DNA of 32,014 nt from a virus. Positions 22,316-29,498 of the stretch are shown here, piece after piece (within the stretch, counting starts at the first letter, position 1; each line of letters starts with the position of its first letter). A program made the position numbers and the translations under genes. The DNA lies in IMG/VR virus record IMGVR_UViG_3300027779_002373, positions 1 through 32,014 of that record; one strand, written 5' to 3'. The notes below the pieces were generated by a model, which had not been told where the DNA came from, ran no database searches, and saw only the letters and a program-made list of their open reading frames with translations.

Positions 22316-22573
22316 TCAAAGTACCCCGTTATCTTGATATTGTAATATTTCTAATTTAATAATAGAATCCATACGAAACGATCTCCACTCACCTTTATTA
22401 ATATCCCAAACTGGTAAAACCTCTTCATTCTCTTTACGTTTATTTGGATCTGTTGGAGGAATCATATGTTCCTGTAAAGTACAATCCATTACTCGTTCTT
22501 CTCCATTTACTTTCGTAAACTTAATTCTCATAGCCTTCTTTCTTAAGCTCTTAATCAAAGTTTCTCTATTCAT
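22316..22573 (-). CDS. WYL_2 / Sm-like SH3-fold protein (DUF2693 type)
   Basis: 85 residues: KAMRIKFTKVNGEERVMDCTL, MIPPTDP, EEVLPVWDINKGEWRSFRMDSI. This is the recognisable pattern of a small family common in T4-like phages (PF10902 from memory), with a predicted Sm-like beta barrel. No function is established; nucleic-acid binding is plausible from the fold. It is sandwiched between RNase H and another small gene, with a one-base overlap upstream. Confidence 0.8.
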   Translation of the reverse strand: MNRETLIKSLRKKAMRIKFTKVNGEERVMDCTLQEHMIPPTDPNKRKENEEVLPVWDINKGEWRSFRMDSIIKLEILQYQDNGVL

Positions 22574-22791
22574 TAATATACCCTCTCCACTCTAGTTACA
22601 AAATTATTCGATGCAAGTAACACATCAACTAACATATCATTCTCAATATGACCAAATACAGCATCCACAGAAAAGTGATAAAGTTTTTTCTTTGATACAA
22701 CCTGTCCATTCTTTTCTGTTAATTTTTTAACAACACCTCTAGTTATTTTTTGTGTGGTGTCTCCTGCTAAATCATCATTACCCTTATTCAT
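22573..22791 (-). CDS. Hypothetical protein, 72 aa
   Basis: Small soluble protein: basic first half (ITRGVVKKLTEKNGQVVSKKK), then hydrophobic-polar beta-like end (FSVDAVFGHIENDMLVDVLLA). ATG overlaps the end of the gene before (ATGA-type), so translation is coupled. No family recognised. Confidence 0.6.
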   Translation of the reverse strand: MNKGNDDLAGDTTQKITRGVVKKLTEKNGQVVSKKKLYHFSVDAVFGHIENDMLVDVLLASNNFVTRVERVY

Positions 22792-23021
22792 TTAACCTCC
22801 TCCTCATCCTCTGGATGTAAAGATGGTATCTCTATACCAACAACAAATTCCTCAACAGAAAATTCATCTTCAAAAGTTTTCGCAACATAATCTTTTGTTT
22901 CACTAACCAGTTTTTTTGTTTCAGCTAAGTTATGTATAATAATTTTTATGTTTTGTTTATTCTGAAACATCAAAGAACATAACATAAATACAAGAAAAAT
23001 AATAATAATATTTTTATACAT
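22788..23021 (-). CDS. Small N-anchored membrane protein, 77 aa
   Basis: N-terminal membrane segment (KNIIIIFLVFMLCSLMF) and a short acidic domain ending HPEDEEEV. It overlaps genes on both sides by one and four bases. The acidic outer part and the anchor are all that can be described; function unknown. Confidence 0.6.
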   Translation of the reverse strand: MYKNIIIIFLVFMLCSLMFQNKQNIKIIIHNLAETKKLVSETKDYVAKTFEDEFSVEEFVVGIEIPSLHPEDEEEVK

Positions 23022-23872
23022 TAGAATACCCCCAATAATATAGTTTGAGCATTAATCCTGCCCGTTAGTTGACTTTCTTTAGTTGTCATGTTTTGCAACA
23101 CATTCTTCAAAGATCGTTTCTTCAAAATGCTTACTGCCTCTTGTGGTTTTCTTGCCGTCTTCTCGACCGACTCTGATTCATCAAAATGTTGTATTGTACA
23201 ACCTTTAACAGAGAAACCTCTTATTGTATTAACTGCCTTATAAACACCTAACTTATTGTTCTTTGTATTAAATACCCACAGCTCATTTGCACCAATTATC
23301 TTCTCTGGATTAATACTAACTAATTTGAGATCAGAAAATTCTTGTTGATACTTTAACTTGTTAATAAGTCTTGAAGCTGATAATGTTTTCTTCTTGCGTG
23401 GTTTTCGTTGTGCTGTAGAGTTCTTTATTATACGTTCCAAATCATCTACAATAACTCCATAAAAATCCATCAACATTTTTTGATGTTTTGGTCTAAGACT
23501 GCTCCACGCCTCTATGTAATATTCATCTTCCTGATTATACAGATCAACCAACTCATTAAAACAATCAACATAAAAAGGTCTCATCTTTCGTGCGTGAGCT
23601 GCTTTACATCCAAGTTCTAACAGATGATTATATACATCATATTTCATCTTATAACCACTATCTATATAATCATCAACTCGTTCCTCAATTGATGAAATAT
23701 AGTCTTCCACTTTACTATGTAATCGATCCTGTATAGAAACAATTGGTTTTGTGGATTTTTCTTCTACCTCAACAAATGATTCATCTACTACAGAAGGATC
23801 TATTTTTACACCATTAACCATTTTGACTGCTCTAGTCACACCATCATTACATTTCATAATCTCGTAAATCAT
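23021..23872 (-). CDS. Hypothetical protein, 283 aa
   Basis: Soluble protein with a helical N-terminal half (QDRLHSKVEDYISSIEERVDD, GCKAAHARKMRPFY, ...AWSSLRPKHQKMLMDFYG) containing a basic linker RKPRKKKTLSA near 158-168, and a beta-rich second half (GANELWVFNTKNNKLGVYKA, RGFSVKGCTIQHF) ending in basic KKRSLKNVL. Long homologues with similar layout exist in T4-like marine phages, so it is probably part of the lineage core. The basic tracts suggest nucleic-acid contact. No enzymatic motif. Overlaps the next membrane protein gene by four bases. Confidence 0.72.
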   Translation of the reverse strand: MIYEIMKCNDGVTRAVKMVNGVKIDPSVVDESFVEVEEKSTKPIVSIQDRLHSKVEDYISSIEERVDDYIDSGYKMKYDVYNHLLELGCKAAHARKMRPFYVDCFNELVDLYNQEDEYYIEAWSSLRPKHQKMLMDFYGVIVDDLERIIKNSTAQRKPRKKKTLSASRLINKLKYQQEFSDLKLVSINPEKIIGANELWVFNTKNNKLGVYKAVNTIRGFSVKGCTIQHFDESESVEKTARKPQEAVSILKKRSLKNVLQNMTTKESQLTGRINAQTILLGVF

Positions 23873-24135
23873 AAAAACATCCTCCCAATTCCAAAAATTG
23901 CTATTGCTATTACTACTACATTCAATACAATTAAACTAACACTACTTCTCATATATCCATTAATGATATGTAATGATGAACCAACTATCTGCACAAGAAA
24001 TACCGTGAGAATAGAAACTGTATCACCATACCAAGCCATCATCAACATAATACTAATAAAACATAAAGAACCGATTGTTTCACAAAATAATCGAAAACGA
24101 TTATTCTTCCAATCATCAATAAGCCATTTCTTCAT
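23869..24135 (-). CDS. Three-segment membrane protein, 88 aa
   Basis: After a positively charged start (KKWLIDDWKNNRFRLF) come about three hydrophobic segments: SLCFISIMLMMAWYG, SILTVFLVQIVGSSL and VSLIVLNVVVIAIAIFGIG. Small multi-span proteins with W...NRFRLF...E are seen in marine phages and resemble trimmed PnuC-like or holin-like proteins, but neither can be confirmed. Adjacent to an acidic protein gene, with one-base spacing. Confidence 0.65.
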   Translation of the reverse strand: MKKWLIDDWKNNRFRLFCETIGSLCFISIMLMMAWYGDTVSILTVFLVQIVGSSLHIINGYMRSSVSLIVLNVVVIAIAIFGIGRMFL

Positions 24136-24136
24136 T

Positions 24137-24400
24137 TCAATTGACCGAGTATGTACATATATAATCAGTTCCCTTTGCTCTAAATTCTGGAAATTGTACT
24201 AGTTCCATTAGTTCTTCTTCTGACTCCATATTTTCACCAATTTCTTGTGAAAAGGTTTCTTTATTTATTCTATCCATCTCATTATAATAACACTCCTCAT
24301 CTCTTTCTGGATCACCAGATTCATTTATAGAATCCAACCAGATTTCAAATTCATGTTCATCTAAATCCTCATCGTCAAACATCTCATCAAATATACTCAT
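24137..24400 (-). CDS. Acidic hypothetical protein, 87 aa
   Basis: Very acidic throughout: EMFDDEDLDEHEFEIWLD, GDPERDEECYYNEMD, ENMESEEELMELV. One might suspect a DNA mimic on charge alone, but no known anti-restriction or DNA-mimic family is recognised. Its ATG overlaps the preceding stop by one base. Confidence 0.62.
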   Translation of the reverse strand: MSIFDEMFDDEDLDEHEFEIWLDSINESGDPERDEECYYNEMDRINKETFSQEIGENMESEEELMELVQFPEFRAKGTDYICTYSVN

Positions 24401-24630
24401 TATAAGCTCCTTTTTTTTGGTAAATTACTATTCTTATCATTCTTTTCACAATTACCTTCATAATTAATATTGCTCTTATTTGCTAAACGAAAAAATGATA
24501 CACCTACATCAAAAACTTTTTTCATCTCAACACAATGTTTAGCCTCATCAAAAGACAATTTAAATTCGTGTTTTGCTGGTTCTCCGTTTTCCAGAAAAAC
24601 CGTTAATACTACATACAGAATATAATTCAT
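24400..24630 (-). CDS. Small hypothetical protein, 76 aa
   Basis: The frame is open from 24684, but the start is set at ATG 24630 because AAAGGAAACC lies just upstream and the earlier part lies within the promoter at 24658-24686. N-terminal hydrophobic strand (NYILYVVLTVFLENG), then KHEFKLSFDEAKHC and a basic end (NLPKKRS). No family recognised. It is the first gene of the unit running toward RNase H. Confidence 0.65.
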   Translation of the reverse strand: MNYILYVVLTVFLENGEPAKHEFKLSFDEAKHCVEMKKVFDVGVSFFRLANKSNINYEGNCEKNDKNSNLPKKRSL

Positions 24631-24657
24631 ATGGTTTCCTTTCTCATTTATAGTACT

Positions 24658-24686
24658 ATTATAGCAAACTATAGTATCAAACACAA
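24658..24686 (-). promoter_or_regulatory. Extended -10 sigma70-type promoter for the RNase H unit
   Basis: CCTTGTGT, 17-base spacer, TGCTATAAT on the minus strand. Predicted start near 24651, leaving about 20 bases before ATG 24630 with a good ribosome-binding site. It likely drives the small genes, the RNase H gene and everything downstream without a nearby terminator. Confidence 0.78.
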
Positions 24687-24715
24687 GGAAAAAGGTATAA
24701 GGTAAGTTGTTGGTT

Positions 24716-24794
24716 CTAATAGGATTACATCGTTATCATGTAAGGCCTTGTAAAATAAGGACTTATAAACCCTTTGTATGTAAGGGTTTATTAG
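24716..24794. other. Three-hairpin structured intergenic element
   Basis: The only sizeable gap in this part holds three consecutive hairpins, each with a seven-base loop: TTACAT/ATGTAA (24725-24743), CCTT/AAGG (24746-24760) and a perfect 10-bp ATAAACCCTT/AAGGGTTTAT (24765-24791). CTAAT (24716-24720) can pair with ATTAG (24790-24794) around them. The last hairpin touches the stop codon of the nuclease gene, so it may terminate or protect that mRNA. Canonical tRNA loop sequences are missing. Confidence 0.5.
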
Positions 24795-25315
24795 GAGCTA
24801 CTGTTAATAGTCCATTTATATCTAATTTCATCTTTATAACATTCAAAAAAATAGTCCATTTCACAGAACCAATACTTTTTATATTTTACACCATATGGTA
24901 AAGGAAATAACTGATCCCCCAAATGCTGCGGATTAAAAAGTACAAACTGTCCCTTTCTGGTTATCTTAATAAATAACAACCATACATCTTCGTTACAAGT
25001 TACATCATGCTCTACTTGTTCTATCCACGAATCTAAAAGAGCAATACTATTCATCAACACCAATTGATGAAATGGAAAATCAGCATAATTTTTACACTCA
25101 GCTAAGAAATATGGATAGTGTTCAGGTGAAATGATATCACCACGTGATAACTTTATCTGCTCATCCGAAAGTGTTTCTTTTCTGAATTGATTTGAACCAC
25201 CGATGAAAGCTCCAGAGCCAGGAACCCTAATAAAAGATTCACCATATAGTTTAGATAGAAACAGGCAAACATCTCGTTCCCAGCTCTTACCTTTTGTTTT
25301 TGATTTACTACTCAT
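24791..25315 (-). CDS. PD-(D/E)XK nuclease, Holliday-junction-resolvase-like
   Basis: 174 residues. Motifs in the right order: KGKSWERDV with Glu13, IRVPGSGAFIGG, RGDII with Asp60, and FLAECKN with Glu73 and Lys75. The set WERD...RVPGSG...GD...ECK matches phage resolvase/endonuclease members of the superfamily, which cut branched DNA or degrade host DNA. The rest is aromatic-rich (VKYKKYWFCEMDYFFECY). ATGA overlap with the preceding zinc-finger gene. Whether it acts on junctions is inferred. Confidence 0.78.
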   Translation of the reverse strand: MSSKSKTKGKSWERDVCLFLSKLYGESFIRVPGSGAFIGGSNQFRKETLSDEQIKLSRGDIISPEHYPYFLAECKNYADFPFHQLVLMNSIALLDSWIEQVEHDVTCNEDVWLLFIKITRKGQFVLFNPQHLGDQLFPLPYGVKYKKYWFCEMDYFFECYKDEIRYKWTINSSS

Positions 25316-25518
25316 AGATGAAAACCATGATCTTCTTCATCATCACAATATTCATCCTCTTCATCAACATCTCTGATATAAACAGGTGATGCACAAAAAG
25401 GGCAAAACTTTGGAATCATGTCTTCCTCACACTCCATACAAAAAGTATGACCACATTCAGCACATCCAAATCTTTTCTCTACATCGTCATCGAATTCCTC
25501 ATCCGTTTCTTCATCCAT
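25312..25518 (-). CDS. Acidic double zinc-finger protein, 68 aa
   Basis: CAECGHTFCMECEEDM then FCPFCASP: three CxxC pairs (Cys near 19/22, 27/30, 40/43) plus a histidine, arranged like a RING-type or double zinc ribbon. Both ends are extremely acidic (DEETDEEFDDDVE, DEEDEYCDDEED). GGAGA precedes ATG 25518. It is placed between ribonucleotide reductase and nuclease genes. The role is unknown. Confidence 0.75.
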   Translation of the reverse strand: MDEETDEEFDDDVEKRFGCAECGHTFCMECEEDMIPKFCPFCASPVYIRDVDEEDEYCDDEEDHGFHL

Positions 25519-25519
25519 A

Positions 25520-27445
25520 TTAATTCTCCGATTGTAAATCTACGACCTCACACTTATCCCCTGTACATGCAAATTCTTGCGAACCTCGTGTGTGGTCTTC
25601 TTGTTCATATTTAGATAGTTCGTCCCAGTCGATTGTTGCAGGCATCTTCTTCAACATTTCCTCATATTCTTCTTCACTACAATCCTGATAAGGTGCCTGT
25701 TGGTAAGAATGATCTATATGTGGTAAAAAAGAAATCCCAGAAATCATATCAAAGTTTTTATAAACCCATGCACCAACATCAAGCCACTCTTCATTTTTAA
25801 CTGTTATAGTAACAGACGGCTTGTGTTCACACCAATGCTCCTGATACAATTTCCAAAAGTTTAATTGTTCAATAGCTGTTCTATCATTTCTACACAATGC
25901 AGCTTTAGAAGTTTTAATTGGAAAAGAAAACACCCATGTATGTTCTGGTTTAGTTACATCTGATTCATGTGGAATACCTTTCTTTACCATAAACTCACAT
26001 AAAGGGTCTTTCTTATCTCCTCTTACAGTTCTAATATAATAAGGTGCATGTCTTGCGTGGATACCAGAAGATGCATCAACCAATTGTGAAACTGTTCCTG
26101 AAGGTTTAACACAAGTAATAGCTGCAGCTGGATTAATACCAAGTTGTTTTGCACTCACTTTGTTTGTTGCAACAGCAATAGCTTTAAGGGACTCTAACAA
26201 AGCTGGTAATCCCTTTTCATTTGTTCCATAATGAGTACCATTAGTATATTCATTATCCATAATACCAGTTAATGATACACCAAGCAATGCTTCTTCCTCA
26301 CAATTCTTTTTCCAAGTTTTAGATAAGTAACGAAAATTAGTTAAAGAAGCCTGCCATGTTCCTAGTATAGATGCAAGTCGAACTTTCTCTTTAAGTGTTG
26401 CTGGTGTATCTTTTGGACGAACCACCACCTCAGTTAAATTACAAAACTCTGCATCTCTCAAGATAATTTCTGAACAAGGATTAGTTCCAAAATTATGATT
26501 AGCATCTCTTCTATCACCAAGTTTCTCTACTTGTTTTTTTGCTGCTAAGCGATTAAAGATTCCACGTTCTCCTGATTTAGATTCAATCAACGACATCCAT
26601 TCTTTAAGAAATATACTTACATCTGGTTTCTCTGTATAAACTACAGAGTTATTAGATAATGATCTTTGGGTTTCATTCAACCACCATTGACCAGACTTTG
26701 CTTTTCTCATTCGTTCATCTGTAAGATTTGAAAGAGAAATCAAAGCAGACCTACGAACACCACCAACCACAACTATCTCTGCTATCTTACACATTAAATC
26801 GTGACACTCAATAGATGATAGTTTTCTCCCAATTGCAGCCTTGAATGTTGATATCGTAAAACGAAAAAGATTATCCAATGGTAAAGGGCCTGATGCTCTT
26901 CCACCAAAAGTTTTCAATCGTTCACCAGCTTTACGAATCTTAGACATATCCCACTTTGGAATCTGTCCTGCATATAACATTGAAATCAATTCTTTGTATG
27001 CCTTTGCCCAACCTATCTTAGAATCAGAAACAACAATAGTTGTATCTGTATCAAAAAGTTCATCTGCTACCAATGGAAGTTTTTCAACCTCTCTACGTTC
27101 TACAGAAAAACCAACACCAGTTCCACACATCAAAATAAAAAGACATTCATCAAATGCTCTCTTTTCATTTACAGCTAAATATGCACAATTATATCCTGCA
27201 ACATTATCTCTATGTAATGCTTCACCAGCAGTCATCAATGCCCTCATTGATGGCATAATGTTTAACTTTAATACTGCATCTTCTAATTCTTTTCTATCTT
27301 TTTTTGCCTTAGTTCCGAGATGTTCTTCAAAAAAATCAAAGTATCTTTTTACTGTTTCTGCCCATGATTCACGTTTGTGTTTGTCTTCTTGCCATCTAGC
27401 ATATCTGCTTTGATGTATGAACTGCTGATACGTTGTTGGTAACAT
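25520..27445 (-). CDS. nrdJ: Adenosylcobalamin-dependent (class II) ribonucleoside-triphosphate reductase
   Basis: 641 residues, close in layout to the monomeric class II enzyme of Lactobacillus (739) but shorter. Diagnostic parts: MPSMRALMTAG, NCAYLAV (active-site disulfide Cys), FILMCGTGVGFSVERR, VGGVRRSALISLS, NPCSEI with the thiyl-radical Cys and a nearby Glu, FCNLTEV (second disulfide Cys), CVKPSGTVSQL and a C-terminal CTGDKC redox pair. It makes deoxynucleotides and uses coenzyme B12, so it works with or without oxygen but needs cobalamin from the host. Most T4-like phages carry class I NrdAB instead. ATG 27445 directly follows the ThyX stop, giving a nucleotide operon. Confidence 0.94.
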   Translation of the reverse strand: MLPTTYQQFIHQSRYARWQEDKHKRESWAETVKRYFDFFEEHLGTKAKKDRKELEDAVLKLNIMPSMRALMTAGEALHRDNVAGYNCAYLAVNEKRAFDECLFILMCGTGVGFSVERREVEKLPLVADELFDTDTTIVVSDSKIGWAKAYKELISMLYAGQIPKWDMSKIRKAGERLKTFGGRASGPLPLDNLFRFTISTFKAAIGRKLSSIECHDLMCKIAEIVVVGGVRRSALISLSNLTDERMRKAKSGQWWLNETQRSLSNNSVVYTEKPDVSIFLKEWMSLIESKSGERGIFNRLAAKKQVEKLGDRRDANHNFGTNPCSEIILRDAEFCNLTEVVVRPKDTPATLKEKVRLASILGTWQASLTNFRYLSKTWKKNCEEEALLGVSLTGIMDNEYTNGTHYGTNEKGLPALLESLKAIAVATNKVSAKQLGINPAAAITCVKPSGTVSQLVDASSGIHARHAPYYIRTVRGDKKDPLCEFMVKKGIPHESDVTKPEHTWVFSFPIKTSKAALCRNDRTAIEQLNFWKLYQEHWCEHKPSVTITVKNEEWLDVGAWVYKNFDMISGISFLPHIDHSYQQAPYQDCSEEEYEEMLKKMPATIDWDELSKYEQEDHTRGSQEFACTGDKCEVVDLQSEN

Positions 27446-28330
27446 TTATTTTAATTTCTCCTCTAATTCTTTCCATTCTCGGTTACTCATACCAAAGTTA
27501 TTATCGTCATTTTTCAATTTAGAAATATAACTTGTTATGTTATGTATAAATCCAGAAGATGACTGCATCTCTGGAAACTTCTTAAATGCATATTGTAATA
27601 CGTCTACTTCCATTCTACTAAGTGATACACTATTTAGACTGTAGTCTTCAAAGGCTTCAGTAGCTATTGGAACCTCTGGTTTAACCATCTCAAACATTAC
27701 TTTAGCATAGTCTCTTATCTCTTGTTGTGCATGACTATCCATTCTCAAACGGCAAAAATGAAAAAAGTTGTGCAAGTCAATCTTCCAGTAACATTCTGTA
27801 TAGTTCGATACTGGTAAAACTGTTCTTGCCAACTCTCTTGATAATCCCAACCCACCCCATGTTGCTGATTCCGTACCAATCAAAAACTTATATGCTATTA
27901 AAGATTTAGTAATTGCACCTTTTATTTTTTGTTTGTAACTGCTCTTCCATACATCTGAAAACTCACCATCTCTCCCTTGTTTATTAGTTTGAGATTGTGG
28001 TTTTAAGTACTCGTCACTAGGTTCATAACAATCATCTGTCATTATCGAATACCTTCCAGAGTATTCATTGAGTGATGCTGTTCTATGTCTGACCAACTGC
28101 CTCATAATAAAGATAGGAAGTTTAAGATGAAACTTTACCTCAACCATTTCAAGTGGTGAAGTATGTTTGTGTCTCACTAAATAACGAATTAGATTCCTAT
28201 TGTCATTTGCAGTCCGGGTTCCTTTTCCGTACGAAACCCGAGCTGCATCAGCAATACAGTTATCATTACCCATTACATCAATTAGTCTTACAAATCCATG
28301 CTCATGTATTTGTTTCTCTTTTGGCTCCAT
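27446..28330 (-). CDS. thyX: FAD-dependent thymidylate synthase ThyX
   Basis: 294 residues from ATG 28330, chosen over ATG 28339 because CGGAG lies nine bases upstream of the later codon. The ThyX motif RHRTASLNEYSGRYS begins at 81 (family RHRxxSxNxxSxRY). Further family parts: HTSPLEMVEVKF, ARTVLPVSNYTECYWKIDLHNFFHF and DSHAQQEIRDYA. It converts dUMP to dTMP using methylene-THF and FAD. The protein is longer than bacterial ThyX (about 220) because of insertions near 100-140 and a C-terminal extension. It is directly upstream of ribonucleotide reductase, completing a pathway from ribonucleotides to dTMP. Confidence 0.95.
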   Translation of the reverse strand: MEPKEKQIHEHGFVRLIDVMGNDNCIADAARVSYGKGTRTANDNRNLIRYLVRHKHTSPLEMVEVKFHLKLPIFIMRQLVRHRTASLNEYSGRYSIMTDDCYEPSDEYLKPQSQTNKQGRDGEFSDVWKSSYKQKIKGAITKSLIAYKFLIGTESATWGGLGLSRELARTVLPVSNYTECYWKIDLHNFFHFCRLRMDSHAQQEIRDYAKVMFEMVKPEVPIATEAFEDYSLNSVSLSRMEVDVLQYAFKKFPEMQSSSGFIHNITSYISKLKNDDNNFGMSNREWKELEEKLK

Positions 28331-28481
28331 TATAATCATCTCCGAATAATACTATTCTCATATCTTCAAAAGCTTTTTGTTTATACTCTGCTTCACTAGT
28401 TATTGCGTCTTGTCTTATTTCTCCGTAATGGTTAATCAAATCTGTTAAATAATATTTGGTTTGTTCTTCCGTTAAAAGCAT
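28302..28481 (-). CDS. Small hypothetical protein, 59 aa
   Basis: ATG 28481 is preceded by GGAGGATAAG, one of the best ribosome-binding sites in the window. The frame runs 59 codons to TGA at 28302, overlapping the start of ThyX by about 30 bases. Helical, soluble: LLTEEQTKYYLTDLINHYGE, then AEYKQKAFEDMRIVLFGDD. No family recognised. It fills the gap between primase and ThyX and likely couples translation into ThyX. Confidence 0.65.
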   Translation of the reverse strand: MLLTEEQTKYYLTDLINHYGEIRQDAITSEAEYKQKAFEDMRIVLFGDDYNGAKRETNT

Positions 28482-28490
28482 CTTATCCTC

Positions 28491-29498
28491 CTAACACCGT
28501 TTCCATTGAGAAAGTTGAAAATCTGCTTGCAAACCTGAATATGTATTATTATCTATAATAGATATAATATCATCTACTGTTTTTCCACTCATAATCATTT
28601 CGTTAATATCCTTCTCATATACACCATCAGGCCAAATGCAAACACTATATCCATTTGCTATTACCTTCTTTAATGCATCGATAATCTGTTTGTTCCTCCT
28701 TTCATTATCTAATACAATAATATTACTGAGTTTTAATTCTTTAAAATTCAAACCAGCTGATGCTATACAGTTTGGTAAAAATAAACTATCAAGAGGTCCT
28801 TCTACACAATAGTTTTTTTTATTGTAATCAATACGTTCTTGACCATAAATTAAATTCTCTACTCCTTTCATTTTTATTGTTATATATTTTGATTGTTCTT
28901 TTGGATCAAAAGAACGACCCTGATAACCAATCACATTTTTACTCTTATCAAAAAATGGTATAACCAATCTAGGTGAATCATATTTTAATGAGCTAAACTT
29001 GTTTGGTATAACAGTATTTGTCCATTTCTTAAATTCGTTACATAAGTACAGATATCTAAAATGTTTTTCTGGTATTAATCTTTTTTGTAAATATTGTCGT
29101 GCTGGATGTTCTTTCGCAAGAGATGATATTGGTATCATACCTTCCAACACATTATTAAATTCAGGAACAAAATTAAATTTTGGTAATACTTTTATATCAT
29201 TTTTATTTTTTCCTGCGTCCTCTTTATAATTTTCTGTTATATAATCTCTATGTAATGTTGGATTAATTTGTTCTAAAAACTTATTGAAGCTTGTACCAAC
29301 ATTACAATTATGACATCTATAAAAATATTTATTCCTCCGTTCATAGATAAATCCACGACACTTGTTCTTATGCTTCTCTGAATCACCACATATAGGACAT
29401 CTAAAATTCCACAAATTGTTGGTTTTCTGTTTAAATCTTTCGAGAATGCTCGAACACAAATTTATATATTTTACGTCTATCCAGGTGGTGCTGCTCAT
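28491..29498 (-). CDS. 61: DNA primase gp61 (T4 type)
   Basis: 335 residues, matching T4 gp61 (342). N-terminal zinc finger: CPICGDS (Cys34, Cys37) and RCHNCN (Cys62, Cys65). Then a TOPRIM-like core with NYCVEGPLDSLFL (Glu) and NIIVLDNERRN (Asp), in the order of bacteriophage primases. ATG 29498 is preferred over ATG 29507: it overlaps the preceding stop as ATGA and has AAGGAG at normal distance. The protein makes RNA primers for lagging-strand synthesis together with the gp41 helicase (not in this window). Product of the same transcript as the dehydrogenase gene before it. Confidence 0.9.
   Translation of the reverse strand: MSSTTWIDVKYINLCSSILERFKQKTNNLWNFRCPICGDSEKHKNKCRGFIYERRNKYFYRCHNCNVGTSFNKFLEQINPTLHRDYITENYKEDAGKNKNDIKVLPKFNFVPEFNNVLEGMIPISSLAKEHPARQYLQKRLIPEKHFRYLYLCNEFKKWTNTVIPNKFSSLKYDSPRLVIPFFDKSKNVIGYQGRSFDPKEQSKYITIKMKGVENLIYGQERIDYNKKNYCVEGPLDSLFLPNCIASAGLNFKELKLSNIIVLDNERRNKQIIDALKKVIANGYSVCIWPDGVYEKDINEMIMSGKTVDDIISIIDNNTYSGLQADFQLSQWKRC

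Noticed and set aside
24716-24794. tRNA or known riboswitch
   Set aside because: Loop sequences do not match tRNA consensus and I recognise no riboswitch core.
26841-27413. 190-codon open frame on the plus strand
   Set aside because: It lies wholly antisense to the well-conserved ribonucleotide reductase gene and has no ribosome-binding site or family match.
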